DNA of 64,000 bases from Pardosa pseudoannulata (taxonomy: Eukaryota; Arthropoda; Arachnida; Araneae; Lycosidae), in the NCBI GenBank assembly GCA_032207245.1, contig CM063502.1, forward strand, positions 68,401,616 to 68,465,615, written 5' to 3'. Position numbers and translations under genes: made by a program. This document shows, piece after piece, positions 26,109-39,512 of this stretch. Numbering within the stretch: the first letter of the stretch is position 1; each line of letters starts with the position of its first letter. A model generated the notes under the pieces. That model ran no database searches. It had not been told where the DNA came from and saw only the letters and a list, made by a program, of their open reading frames with translations.

Positions 26109-29100
26109 CAAAACTTAAATGCTTATCTTTGATTGTGCGTAAGAATTAAGATCTTTCTCTTTTTATATTGATGTGTAAACAAATGTGTGTATATGTATGA
26201 ATATACAGAGATGCACATATATATACACAGAAGCAAAGGTAAAATGGTCTATATTATCTCATTGATCTTGGATCATTGAATTTGGAACAGAAATGTGTGA
26301 AATGCATTGCCTGATAATTTTAAGGGAAATGAGATGACATTGGTGAGCATCGTTAGAATCTAAAGAGTCAAAAAATATTTTTTTAGGAACTACCATCTCC
26401 CTTGGTGGCCACATTTAAAACTCCTTTTTGGCTGTATAATTGTATATTTTGCCTCAGATTCACTGTCATTTAGATTTTTTACAAATATGTGAAAATAAAT
26501 ATGGGGTTATAAAAAACTATAAAAAGTTAATTCGGTAGTTCAAGTTTTCGTTACAGGTGTGACTGTAGTCAAGTATATATAATTCATCAAGACCCTCTTT
26601 TTCCTATTATACGCCTTATGGCTGGTCTAATCGGCCCCTAACTCATCCTTCTCATGCTTCATTGTCAGGTAATGTATAGCAATTGAGTAAATACCAGGTT
26701 AGAGGAATTTTGTACTCGGGTGTAGTAGCGTGGAGTCAGTTTCAAATCACAGGTTTCGTTACCCAGATTTTAAAGTAGAAAAATGCTGGTTTCCCAAAAT
26801 ATGCGTCTGTTTTTAATCTCGGTGAGATTACGACTCCTCCTTCTACAAATGGCAGAAACGTAGCATGATTTCGAATGATTATCATTTCATTTTGCAGGAT
26901 TTCCCCCTCCCTTTAACGTTTTAATTTTTTTCTACTATACTTCGTATGACACTTTTCATCTATGTAGTTGATTATAAAGGTCATAGCAATAATAATAGAG
27001 ATTAGAAAAAATGTTTAACCATTATTTACGATCATTTTATTTATTTATTTATTTATTACCGTTGAAGAAACTTAGAAGAAAATAGTGAAGAAGTTGAGGT
27101 TCAACTATTTTGGATTTTGAAGCTTTCCATACTTAGACTTTTAAAGAAATGTATGAATCTTAATCATTTTGGCTATACATAAGTATTTTTCCGTAATTTC
27201 TTAGTAATTAGCTTTAATGAAAAACTGAATCACCAAAGCAAAGTTTTTACATACTGAATAAAATTTCAGTATCTAATTTAAGAACAAGGAAAATGCTATG
27301 AGAAATTAAGATCATAATTAATATGAAATTAAATTTTTTCAAAGAATCTGAGCTATAAGAAGACTATTATGAACTTCGGCAATTGGGTTGGGACTTACCG
27401 AAATCTTCGGGTCTTATTAAAAACCTCTGAAACTATTCTAAAGTTCATTAAACAGTAAAAGACATGTTATTACCTGTCATATCTACACAACTAAAAGATT
27501 TTTGAAAATCTTTATGGTAAAATGATAAAAAATATTTATTAGTAAGAAAGCACCAAACTCTACTTTTTAACTTCTCACATTGAATAAAATAATGTCGCAT
27601 TTCTATTTATTTCCAATGGTCTACTTAATACTTTAAATTTCCTAAACGGATTATTGGATTTAAGCTTCATTAATTCTTTTCAGCAACTATCAAATATGTA
27701 TTTATTTGCGTCTGATAAGTAGGTAAATTTCTTGTCAGTTCAAAGAAAATTTTATCCACAAGTTTCTTTCAGAATATTCTGATGTTTCTGTTAATTTAAG
27801 TAATAGCATCCTGAAATTTGAGGGATTTTAACATTAATTTTAAGAGCACTCTCATTTCAAATTAAGATTCTCCATTACTCTTGCAAATGCGCTGTCTTTA
27901 AGGAGGCTTTTCAATACTATTCTTTATTTATGGCAACAAGATAAAACGGAATTGAGATTTGAGGAGGTTGAATTTAAGTACCTGTGTATCTCCCGATCAT
28001 TATAGCTTACGGTCAGCTATTCTAAAATGAGCTTGAGATGTTTTGACAGACAGGGTTTAAAGAGAGCTACTAATCTAATGGTACACCCATACACCTAGTT
28101 TCTCAAGACCTGTCCTACTGTGAAAAACGATGATGATTGCAAAGCAGATATAGGCTACAAAGCTTCCCTTTTTAGCTACACATAAAAATTGAAATACCAA
28201 AGCACGTTCAGTTCAAGACGGTGCTCGTAAAATTTTATGGCCCTATCTATGGCTTTTTATCGTTGTCTCTAGGAGGCGCCACTTGCTTCTATTGGACAGT
28301 CCCAGAAGGTCGCTTACCTAACAAAATTCCTGGTAATAAAAATTGTCCCACTCGCAAATGAGAAGAGGTCTAATGCTTAAAGTTGGGATTTTGACGATTT
28401 TCGGGCGGCAGTTTTCGTCCGCAGATAACAACGAAAGGAATTTAAACAAAATTATTTAAAAAGAAACAAAGTATTTGCATGTCAGTAATAATAGTCCTAT
28501 TAAAGCTAGTGTAATGGCATAAGAGAAATCGGGAAGAAATTGCAGTAACGGGAATAAAATCTTTTAAGTAAAAAATTTAGTGTGGAAAGTTCATTTTGCT
28601 GATTTTATAGACATTCTCTAGTTTCTTAAACTAAAGAATTAAAGAACTGTTTTATTTATAATTATGTTTTCTTGTATTATAATGTGTTGACTCTACTTAA
28701 TTTAATATATGTCAAACATGAATTAAAGAATGGAAATAAATAAAGGAGATTGAATGAACATTTCCATGGAAACAGGTGGCCATCCCATTTTAATTCAAAA
28801 TTATCTTTCATGGGGAAGATAACATTAAAAGATAAAAATCGTTTTGTATCAGAATTAAGGAGAATAAGTTGTTTTAGTTTATTGATAATAAATTCTTTTA
28901 AATTTTCAAATTAATGAAATAGCTTACATATTTTTTAAAGTATTTGTTAAGATTACTAAAAAGTATTTCATTCATCTTTAATGCCAGTCTTGTAACTAAT
29001 AAAATAAAAAAATGAGTTTTTAAAATATCAAACAGAGTATGTCCTTGAGAGCGATGGGTAAGCTTTATATATGTATATGTATGTCTTCGTTGAGTGTTGA

Positions 29101-30767
29101 TCTACTCGAAAATGCATAAGAAAAAACTCAAAATATGACCTTTAACCCATATTGTCAGAAGCTTTAAGGTCAAGGTGATCATATTGTGGTATCCAGAATT
29201 TTAGTTCGAACGCTTCTATTTGTATGCACATTGCACTTTTCATTCAAATGAATTAATGCAGTACCTATGCTTGTGTGGTCTTCGGTGCGTAGTATCTTTG
29301 AAACTTCAAAGATAAAGCGGCATGTGCCACCTGTTGTAACTTTTAGAAATACAAGATCCTTAAAGTTGTCAGACAACTTCCTTAATCATTTTTCTCGCCT
29401 GTAAGAATGCTTTTTTTTCCCTTCCGTCATCAAAAGTGGTCACATTTGGAAGAGCTTTCCATGAGCCTTAATACTGTCTCTTACTGTCAAAAAAGGACTA
29501 CTAAAAGTAGCACACTCTTCTAATCTAATACTGATTCCCTCAAAGGTCGGTATGGGGCTACATAGAGTTCTTTTCCTTAGCGTTTTCTTTCTTCTTTAGT
29601 TTAATACTTGAGATCATTCGCCCTTTCTAAACTAATCTAATGATTTCTAGCAATAAAAATCGTAACTGTATTGGTATAAGATGAATGTATGGTGTTAACA
29701 AATTATTAATACAAGTCACTAATAAATTGAAAAGTTAAATAAATTACTCAGTTTTTTTGTGTTGTTAAGTTGAAGTTTTTTTTCCACAGAAAATATTTCA
29801 AGCTCATAATATAACAGTGTGTTTTTTTTTTCATGTTTCAATCGTCAATGGTTTCAAAAGATAAAATTAAAATTTGTCTGAACTTTAAACTTCATTTAAA
29901 GAGTTTACTTTTCTTTCAAAATTTGTAATTATTAATCCAGTCTATATACTGTTATCCCTGTAAACATATGTATGTAAATTCATCCTCTATACAAAAAGTT
30001 GAATAATATTTTTGAACACAAATGAATTTATGATTAATTGTATGAATGAATACAAAGATAAATAATATGGAGTGTTGCACCTTATATTGACCAGTAGTTT
30101 AGTTTAATTTCTGTCAGAATTCATCCCAAAGTACCGATACGATACTTTGACCTTAAATATAATTGTAGAATTAAATATAAAACAAAATTTGCTGAATAGT
30201 TTTTTACAATTCCAATTTTACAAAGATGTGTACATCTATAGAACTTTTGAGAAAAAAATTTAATCATAAATAAATCTGTACATCGGAATTAAAGAGCACT
30301 ATATCCATTTTTTCTTTTTTTTTTTTCTTTAATTGAGGTTTTTTAATATTCGTATGTGATTCGTTCTCTTCTATTATGTGATTAATGCATTGCCTCCATT
30401 AACTAAAACTGAGAGATTTAACGAATTGGAAAAGGAACTATTTACCAACAAGGTTTCGAGGTAAAGACCCCCTTTTAAACTTCTGATTTCTATTGTTGTA
30501 TTTTTACAAGCAATTTGTTTTCACTCTTATCTTAAAGACTTTTATAAAACTTTTCACTGAAAAAGACCTTAGTCAAATAAAACTATAAATATAAAAATAA
30601 AAAATCTTTATTATGCTATCATGTAATTAGATATATGTGACATAGTGCTATTATCTTCCAATGTAAAGATGTATGTAGCGATTATAATGTAAACGAAAGA
30701 TCCTTCCTTTTTCTAGACGAATAATATTTAGAAAATATATATCCATGCATTGAATTTAAAATCACAC
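26109..30767. other. Unique AT-rich DNA, no gene seen
   Basis: Long stretch without recognisable repeats or coding units. CATGCTTCATTGTCAG|GTAATG at 26653-26674 is a weaker recursive-splice-like site. A slightly GC-richer patch lies at 28200-28440. The 65-codon frame at 29179-29376 on the minus strand shows no domain. Confidence 0.5.
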
Positions 30768-32640
30768 AGTTTTTAAAAGTCTATCATTTACTTTATCTTA
30801 TATAACAATTTAAGTAAATTAACTGCTAAATATTTACAACTTCACATTGCTCAGAATGACTATCAGATATTTCCGAAGTGGGAAACTTTCAAGAAGTTAT
30901 TCACCAAGGATTTAAAGCTATTCATATAGTAACGATTAACATGTAACACGAAAGTATACCATTCTAAAGATTGTATTTATTCTTTAAAACTCTTCGCAAT
31001 GTGTTTATTGTCCTTCTGTTATTTTTTTTACCTAAATAATTTTCACGAAAATAAAATTTAACAAAAGTTTTTATCGGAAGAAGTATTTTTTCTGATAGTA
31101 TAATTATTGCAGGACGGGAAAAAATATATATGCAGTTTTTAAAAGTCTATCATTTACTTTATCTTATATAACAATTTAAGTAAATTAACTGCTGAATGTT
31201 TACAACTTCACATTGCTGAGAATGATTTTCGGATATTTCCGAAGTGGGAAGTACAGTATTTGGATTATGCACTCTCACAAATAGTGACAGATTATAAATA
31301 AAGAAATATTTTCAAGTAAGATTAATGAATTAGCCCGTCACAGGCATAAATACATGTGTGATCATCATTTTTAAGTATGAATACTTAGTTTCTTCCTTCC
31401 TGTTAATCCTTTAGCGCATTCATTATCCACGGAATCAAGCGTCCAATACATCAGAATCAAAAACTTGTAAAACACCTTTTTTCTTACTTATTTCGGTACC
31501 TTTTCGTGTTTGACAATCCAATTTTTTATACGCATCGCCGCTAACTTTTATACAAAGTTAATTTTATTCATACAAATAAAAGAAAATAAAACTTCTTATC
31601 TTTCCGAGTCTTGACTGATTTTTACGTCAAAAAGTTTGAAAGCAATTCAAATCAAATATCCAGTCTACTCGTGGAATATAAATAAGGAATTTTCCTTTGT
31701 CTTACTAGATGATTCCACCTCTCCTAACCATCCCCCCTTCACCTACTGTAGAAACACTTGTCTGGAAAGAGATTCCAGCTTTGACCCCGAGAACTCTAAA
31801 ATCTTCTGCCAACAGATCCTAATATATTATGAAAGAACAAAATCCAATGCAAGGTCGATCATCTTAGGGGAGCCTCAGTATATTTAAACCACCCTCTGAG
31901 CGCATGGCATGTTACTTGATTTTCTATTTTTCTTTTTTCTTGACATCTTGTTGAGGGAGATTTTATTTTGATTATTTATACTCGTACCTTCTCTTCTCGT
32001 GAGATTTTCCCTAGGGTAGAGGGATTTTCTTTTATTCTAGGTTGAGAACTTTCAAGAAGTTATTCACCAAGGATTTAAAGCTATTCATATAGTAACGATT
32101 TACATGTAACACAAAAGTATACTATTCTAAAGATTGTATTTATTCTTTAAAACTCTCCGCAATGTGTTTATTGTCCTTCTGTTATTTTTTTGACCCAAAT
32201 AATTTTCACGAAAATAAAATTTAACAGAGTTTTTGTCGCAAGGAGTATTTTTTCTGATAGTATAATTATTGTAAGACGGAAAAATATATAACTGAATTAA
32301 GCGGACAAGGAACTTTAAATCTCAATTTTTCAAATCTTCAAATTTTAACTTTTAAAATTTTTCTCTAGGGTAAGGAATCTATTATTGTAAGTGAGAACTT
32401 CCAAAAATTTATTACTCAAGGATTTAAAGCTATTCCTATAGTAACGATTTACATGTAACACAAAAGTATACCATTCTGAATATTATATTTATTCTTCAAA
32501 ACTGTATGCAATGTGTTCCTTCTACTATTTTCTTAATCTAAATAATTTCGACGAAAATAATATTTAACAAAAGTTTGTCGGAAGGACTATTTTTCCTAAT
32601 AGTGTAATTATTCTAACTTTATACAAAATTTTAACTGTCT
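30768..32640 (+). repeat. Nested three-copy duplication, about 365-bp unit
   Basis: Unit 1 is 30768-31132. Unit 2 starts at 31133 but is split: its left part ends at about 31249 and its right part resumes at about 32042. A third copy of the right part lies at 32391-32640. Shared blocks include TTAAAAGTCTATCATTTACT, GGATTTAAAGCTATTC and CGAAAATAA. Units 2 and 3 share the upstream block CTAGGGTA...GAGAACTT, which unit 1 lacks, so unit 1 probably lost about 790 bp by deletion and unit 2 did not gain it. Confidence 0.85.
31250..32041. other. Segment between the halves of duplicate unit 2
   Basis: About 790 bp present in unit 2 but absent from unit 1. It contains an 83-codon frame (31636-31887) with a C-richer composition than its surroundings and no domain I recognise. 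It has no inverted termini or target duplication that would mark it as a transposon. Confidence 0.45.
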
Positions 32641-35265
32641 AGACAAGGAATTACAAATTTCAATATTTTCTTTTTTAAATCTTCAAATTTTTACTGCATT
32701 TTTTAATATGAAGATATTTGAATTTGTTGCATAAATCTAAGACGATGAATCTACAAGAATCTACAAGAATCTGAGAAATCTACGTGAAAGGAGTTTTTGA
32801 TTAAAATAGATTTATCTTTACAAAAATTGAGTTTTACAAAAACATTCTTTAAGAATACTTCTAGTTCATTGTAAATGAGCTAACTGCCGTCAATTTTTAC
32901 TATATGTTTGTTTATTATATAGAAATATACTTGGGTTTCAAATTTTACTAAAGTTTTATCAGTATTTATATTGTGGAAATTATCAGTAAGAATTTCGTGT
33001 TAAAAATTGTTTAATTTTTTGAATGCTACATTAATAAAATTGTTAAAATTGGGGGGGAGCATAGATAAAAATTGCAAGAAAAAACTAGATTCTTAAGATT
33101 TAAAAATATTTAAATTTTGACAAAATTAGATTACATTTTAAGCATACGTGTATTATATTATAAACTTTTCCTAAACGTATTTTTAGATTATAATTCATTT
33201 ATCACTTTAAGTCAATTATTTTGCAACATGACGGGTAACTAGACCGTCTCCTACTGCTTAAGGCTGATTCAGATCGTCTATGAACACTCATGCTACATAA
33301 TACAAACCCTCATAATTTGATTTAAATATGCACATTTCGAATGCATTTCATCCCGGTATCAAACAATGAACCAATTTTCTCTACGTGTATATTATTAGAA
33401 ATATAAACAGAAATTAGCAAGCAGTCATGTTGATATTAATAATTATCTATTTAATCAATAATTCAAATGAATGAAGATGTTAAACAAAGAGTATAATAAT
33501 GTGGTGTATTCTTTTGTTTATTGAAAGAGAGAAAAATAGGTTGCGGTTGATGATTGTTCACTTGTTGTAAAAATGGGATATAATAATTTACTTGTCATTT
33601 TTGTGTAAAGAGGTAGATTCTAAAGAAATATTCTAAAGTTTTAAAGATAATTGATTTTTAAAAAGAATTTTTTTGTTCTAATTATATAACTCGTAAACCA
33701 TATACCGGAATTTGTAAAATCTCTTGCATGAGAAAGTACAATTTTAGAGTAATCCATGTGTGAACCTTACTTAACAGAAATTCTCTTTTTTATGCAACTT
33801 TTATTGAGTTAATATGTTGACATATGTCCATTCACCTGTGGTTGCTCTGCGTCACCGATTTCCATTGAATTCCCGTTCACTTGAATGTGTCTCAGACATT
33901 TGGGGATGAAACCCTCAGATTTCCCTAACCGAGTCTTTTACACTTGTCTTCACTCTCCGCCAGGCAGAACAGACTCCCCCTGGGCTGGCTTGACCTCTCG
34001 CTCCCCTTCCCATCTATTGCTTCATTTCGGTTTGCAGTTTGAAACCCCCTACTGGATTGAATCTGCTTGCAGAGACTTTGATTTACGTTTCTGTTTCCTT
34101 ACAGAAATGAGTCTCCTTGTTTTTTCTGCTGCAACTTGCTTCCCCTTGAAGCTTAAAATAACAAAAGAATATTTTCATTTCATTCCTTGGTCGTTTGTTT
34201 GTACGGAGTTCTGTTTTATTTTTACTTCTTTTTGATGACCTTAAGCCGAGACCTTCCAGAATCAAATTTGATATCGGCGTCATTAGTATTGCTGACCAAG
34301 CAAAATTGCGTCTCCATTTGAATTTAACATCATCCTATAGGGATTGAATTCCCGTTTGATGAGAAATTGGACAGCACTGGATGCAATAAATAACGAAAAA
34401 GCATCTGTCTTCGGTTATAAATTATGGTTCGCGAGAGAGACAGACATACTCTATCAATCTGTGATCGCACGTAAAAATAAACTTGGAATTGTTTTACCCG
34501 AATGCCAGAACAGATTGAAGTTATAAGATGAGGTTAAAAAATACATTGTACGAGGATGTAAGAGGCCTCGATAATCATAAATTACCAAATATGGACACGC
34601 CTCGAACTATAAGATGAAAAGATAAAAGACAGAAGACCATGCGAACTTGTTTTACGTTTTATGGTTCCAATTGTGATAAATGTAAAATTGAGAAATCAAA
34701 TCATTATTAAGGCATTTTATATTTGTCTGAACATGCATCCACATTCATTCATTACTATTCATAGACTTATTTAAGAATATCAGATACAATATTTCTCTTT
34801 CCAGTCCTTGATTAATCTATTATAAAATGCATTAATAAATATCAGATTAAAGAACCCCCTTAACACATCTACTAAAAATTAATCCCCAGTAATTTTTTTA
34901 AACTTAGTTTTGGGAATTTTATCAGACACCTTGCGCCTTATATTACGAATATAAATTGGCCATCCTTTCAATTGTAAGATAGCATGATACAAAGAGACTA
35001 ATGTATGATATATACTATCATATATTAGATTCATTAATAATTAGTCATAATACTGATAATCAAAGTTAAATAATAACTTTTCTAAGTGAAAGATATTACA
35101 TAACATACGAATATTTGATACATAGATACAAATGTAATCTGCAAAGACTGATACACATGTTACTGAAATGAAAGCATGATCGCTTTTATTACTCACAGTT
35201 GAATAAGATGTACTTTTTTTTACAGAGGAAAATACTTGTGCCCTCATTTTACTAGAATTTACTAG

Positions 35266-35300
35266 AAATGTTGATCTGAAGAAAGTTTAGATCAACATTT
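35266..35300. repeat. Short hairpin, 12-bp arms
   Basis: AAATGTTGATCT at 35266-35277 is perfectly complementary to AGATCAACATTT at 35289-35300, with an 11-nt loop. Confidence 0.85.
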
Positions 35301-35763
35301 AAAGGAATTAACACATTTTTCCTCTTGTATTTTTATCAAAAGTATTTTACCATATTCATGTTTCTCTGTTTCTGTGTTCATGAGTACAATGACAATATAT
35401 CAGTACAAAACAAATGTACCAGAAACAAATTAATAAATGCTAATATCGCTTTGTCGGTACTGTCGACATTATAATTAAACAAAATATTGCTTTTTGAAAT
35501 GTCTAGATCATCAAGACAAGTGTGCACTCAATAACTCCTATGTAGTCATAAATCGAGTTAAACAAGATTTGCAACAAAATTTAGTCTTAGTGACTGAAAT
35601 TTAGTTTTAACTGTAAAATTTATACTGCAATTTTATTTAAAATGATATCAAAAGTAAATGCCTCCTGCTACTCTATAATTAAAATATATTTTCTCTTCTA
35701 TGACGCCGATTGCGAAAATAACAACTTGAATAGTTTATAAGATAATTTGTAGTAAATTAAATC

Positions 35764-35807
35764 ATAATACCCAAATTAAATTTGTAAAAATTTAATTTGG
35801 GTATTAT
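35764..35807. repeat. Perfect hairpin, 20-bp arms, 4-nt loop
   Basis: ATAATACCCAAATTAAATTT is followed by GTAA and its exact reverse complement. A partial direct copy of the right arm (AATTTGGGTATTAAT) follows at about 35825-35839. The pattern suggests a templated or strand-switching mutation. Confidence 0.93.
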
Positions 35808-35889
35808 GTATTATATTATGTATTAATTTGGGTATTAATTTTTTGTATGATTATTTCATTTAATATTGTTGAATTGAAAGTCGTTTGCC

Positions 35890-36095
35890 TTTGGAATCAT
35901 CAGCCGAGCGCTGGCCGAATGGTTAGGGTGCTGGTCTTCGGTACCGGTGTTCGGTGTTCGTGGATTCGAATCCCTCTGTGGCATTGATGTTCGTAGCCGT
36001 TCAAAATCGGCTTTAAGTAGTAGGTCCCGGTCTAATTAGCCCTCGTGTTGCAAAACGTAGACCGTGGCACTCCAAACCAAACCTTTGAAATCATC
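35890..36095 (+). mobile_element. Best-preserved SINE with target-site duplication
   Basis: The element (35902-36083) has an A box TGGCCGAATGGTTAGGGTGC, a B box GGATTCGAATCC, a body CAAAATCGGCTTTAAGTAGT, then AGCCCTCGTGTTGC and a tail ending CTCCAAACCAAACC. It is flanked by TTTGGAATCATC (35890-35901) and TTTGAAATCATC (36084-36095), an 11/12 target duplication. The head resembles a class II (Ser/Leu-like) tRNA. It depends on a LINE in trans, and none is present in this window. Confidence 0.9.
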
Positions 36096-36479
36096 TGGTC
36101 ATTCTGGGAGGGTAACACTACATATCTTATTATGCTGATCTAATTAGCTCATGCAATAGTTTTAAGTATAATTTCTAGAGAGGGATATTTACTCTTATAT
36201 GCTCTATTCTATATGAATATGCTAGCAGATTGTTTTTTTTTTTCGTGCTAGATATTGTGCATTTAATTAAATTTTATTTCGTCAATACACGTTAAGTTTT
36301 AAAATTATATGTGTCCTGTATTAACAAAATAAAAGAATATGCTCGGAAACAATGCAATGCAATATATGATGTGCGTACATGTTTACTCACCCGTCAGTAA
36401 GTTACAAATATCGCAAAACTTGTTTTCAACGTCTTAAAACAAACTTAACTACATGGTATTTTTTGGTTTTAGATAACTT

Positions 36480-36860
36480 TTTACTTAGTCATCTGTGTTC
36501 TCGTTGAAACACATACCAAAGAAGCGGAATGTAGTTTTTGACGTCTCTCTTTCACTCTAAACTTGAAAACAACTCAATCTCCTTTTAGTCTGCCTTACTC
36601 CCCTCAAATTTTTTCTCTGTCCAGAACGCATTATTCAGAAATATAAAGTATTTGCCTGCCGCAACATTTCTGGTTCGTTATGTTGGAGAGGGAGATGTTT
36701 CCGCTGATAAGTGGTTTACGCCCCCCTAGGAAACTGGGGGCAAAGGTGATCTCCGTTCCCCCATCTGGGTTCAGATTCTGGGATGTCAGTTATTCCGTTC
36801 ATAATGTTTTTCATCCTTGAATGAGCTGATTTGGTCTGGAAAAATTGTTTTGTATACACA
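36480..36860. other. Composition island, function unknown
   Basis: Less AT-rich than its flanks. It has a small inverted pair GCCCCCCTAGGAAACTGGGGGC near 36719 and a GATA-like CTGATAAG near 36702. No open frame stands out. Possible conserved non-coding element. Confidence 0.25.
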
Positions 36861-37012
36861 TTATCAGATTTTGGATATTTACTTTATCCGGAACATTCTT
36901 TTAACCAGTAGCAAGCAACATAAAAAAAATGTGTATGAGAGGATATAGATTGCTTTTATTGTATTTTTTATTTACTAATGACTATCCATTGACCTACACG
37001 CACACTCCCTCT

Positions 37013-37430
<418 letters not shown>

Positions 37431-37739
37431 AAACCATTCAACATTTATCCTGCTTTATAATGGTAATGCAATTATTGCTAGCAGTAGGATAAATTTTCCT
37501 AAAACTTAGACGAACTTTCTTTCATTTGGTTGTATAAATTGCATCCTGAATCGCGTTCTGAAGTATATTTTTGAGCGAAAGCGTGTAACTAGTTGATAAT
37601 GCACAGAATAATTTTCGTGTATTCAGTATAATTAATATCCTCTCTGTAGTATTATGTTGCATGTATTCATATCCTCTATAATATGGGCAGTTTTAAACTT
37701 CATGTTATATGTTTTTGCGATATAAACTCCTAAGTATTT

Positions 37740-37785
37740 CCCTCGTGCAGCAAAACAGTAGACCGTAGCTCTCCAAACCAAACCT
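37740..37785 (+). mobile_element. SINE tail fragment
   Basis: CCCTCGTGCAGCAAAACAG through GACCGTAGCTCTCCAAACC matches the 3' end of the SINE family. The tRNA-derived head is absent. Confidence 0.75.
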
Positions 37786-37789
37786 AATT

Positions 37790-39512
37790 ATTTCCAGAAT
37801 ATTTTTAAAATGCTTATGCAAGTTAGCATTCACTTAAATATCCGAATATATACGTGTTTGTTTTATTCTGTTATTATTATAAAACGTAAATAACCTTACT
37901 CATTTTCTAAAGAATTATAAGAAAGTTTTGTTGAAAATAGGTAAATTTATTCATCCTCCTGAGCTGATATTTTAATCTCAGTATCAATTCGAAAAATCAT
38001 CTTCAAGGCTTAATATGCAATTAGTAATATATTTAAAAATAAATAGATAAAGCAATATCCTTGTGCCTAGTTCGGTTTTTATTGTATGTGTATGGATTAT
38101 TTGTATTACAGCATTGTATTCTGATCAAGGATTTTCTTTCCACATTATAATCCTTTTTTATATTGATAGCAGGAGAACGCATTTTATTTTGATTAAAATT
38201 CATTGAATAAAGTAAGCTTTACCTCGTTCTTTTGTTTTAAAGGAAATTTTTTTGCTAACACACATAGGACGATATTTTAATTTTATTTAAAATCATTTCT
38301 GTTTATTCATATTGATGAATCTTTTATGATCCTCACTTTGGATTAAAAACTCCTATTAATCTGAAATTTCATTCGTAAAACCTCGCGTTCTTTACCTAAG
38401 ATTATTGTAATGGCATCAAACTTCCTTAATAGTTTTTGCAAAATAAACAACAAAGGCTTTGTTTAGTTTTTTAATAGCAAGCTATTACGTTTACTTGAAA
38501 ATAATTGAGTTACTATCCCTCTTTAGTAGAATAAGCGCCTGTTAGAATTTTTATTTTGACAAAAATCTAATTATATGAAGGGAGGAAATTGACACATTTC
38601 CACTTACAAATAATGTTGGTGAGCATTGCCTTGAGGTCTCAGCATGTTAAAAACGACTATCTCTTTTGATGTTTATTACCCAAATATTTCTGTCCTTGCC
38701 GTTTCTCGGGCATTCCCAAACGGATCAAGATGATTTAAACGAGAGAATAATTTGCTGAGGGCAAGCTACTTCCATAGAGAAAGAAACACATCAGTTGTAT
38801 TTTGGGTTAATACTACATTACAGGAATACAAAGTAGTTATTCAGTTCTTTAGTAACTCCTGCTGTTTAGGGCATAACAGCTGCCCCAAACGTTTCCATCA
38901 CACTTTTCCGCAATTGAACTCTCACTTAAGAACATATTTATTGCTCTTCCGTACTGAAAAAGCTAAATTTGCTGAAAATGAAAAGTTACATGACACCTAA
39001 CCTCAAGTCCCGCCTAACACGCGGTATTCACACTGCCGGAATAACAAGCACTGCCTGTTACGCAACCAATCTTGTAAACCGAGTTCAAATTAAGGTTTTT
39101 GGTTTCACATGCTTATTATCTGTTCTAACTTTTTTTTTGTCCATTTTAGATCTATTTTAGAGGCGACAGTAGGGGGCCAACGATGCTTTAAATCTAATCT
39201 GAGGGCGTGGACACCGTCGCTCCTCGTTAAAGAGGCCTCAAATAGGGGTCCTCTCTGAGAGATTGTTGTTGCTTACATACGCATAACATGCATACCTTTT
39301 CTGTTAGAGATGCATCATGTTTAGTTACCCACATTTGGTGGAAGTTTCTAAATGAATATGCCCTAAAAGTGAAACTATGAGAGCGTAGAACGAAACTTCT
39401 TGTGTTTGAAAACTTCCTCACGTTACCGGGATAGCATGAAACTTGAAAAGTATGATAACCTCGAATATACGACATTTTCAATACTTAAAATAAAATTGAT
39501 TTTGGTTTTGAA
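37790..39512. other. Unique DNA with one GC-richer patch
   Basis: Ordinary AT-rich sequence to about 38740. From there to about 39470 the composition is less AT-rich and three short frames occur (38752-39000, 38969-39160, and 39227-39481 on the minus strand). None shows a domain. No gene is called. Confidence 0.4.

Larger units (their letters stand above)
32641..35889. other. Mostly unique DNA with one composition island
   Basis: A minus-strand SINE fragment lies at about 33250-33295 (CTACTGCTTAAGGCTGATTC). From 33830 to 34330 the sequence is C- and G-richer and has a 116-codon frame at 33885-34235. I recognise no domain in it, and an opposite-strand frame overlaps it. It could be an exon or a regulatory element. 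Confidence 0.4.

Noticed and set aside
31250..32041. Transposon insertion splitting a duplicated unit
   Set aside because: The boundaries show no inverted repeats or target duplication, and the third unit shares the flanking CTAGGGTA...GAGAACTT block, so deletion in unit 1 explains it better.
33885..34235. 116-codon frame in a C-richer patch
   Set aside because: No domain or family resemblance. The patch is simply poor in TA-rich stop codons, and an overlapping opposite-strand frame exists. Kept only as a composition island.
35902..36083. Possible functional tRNA gene (A box, B box)
   Set aside because: There is no foldable acceptor stem or anticodon arm, and the sequence continues into a SINE body and CCAAACC tail with a target-site duplication, so it is a retroposon.
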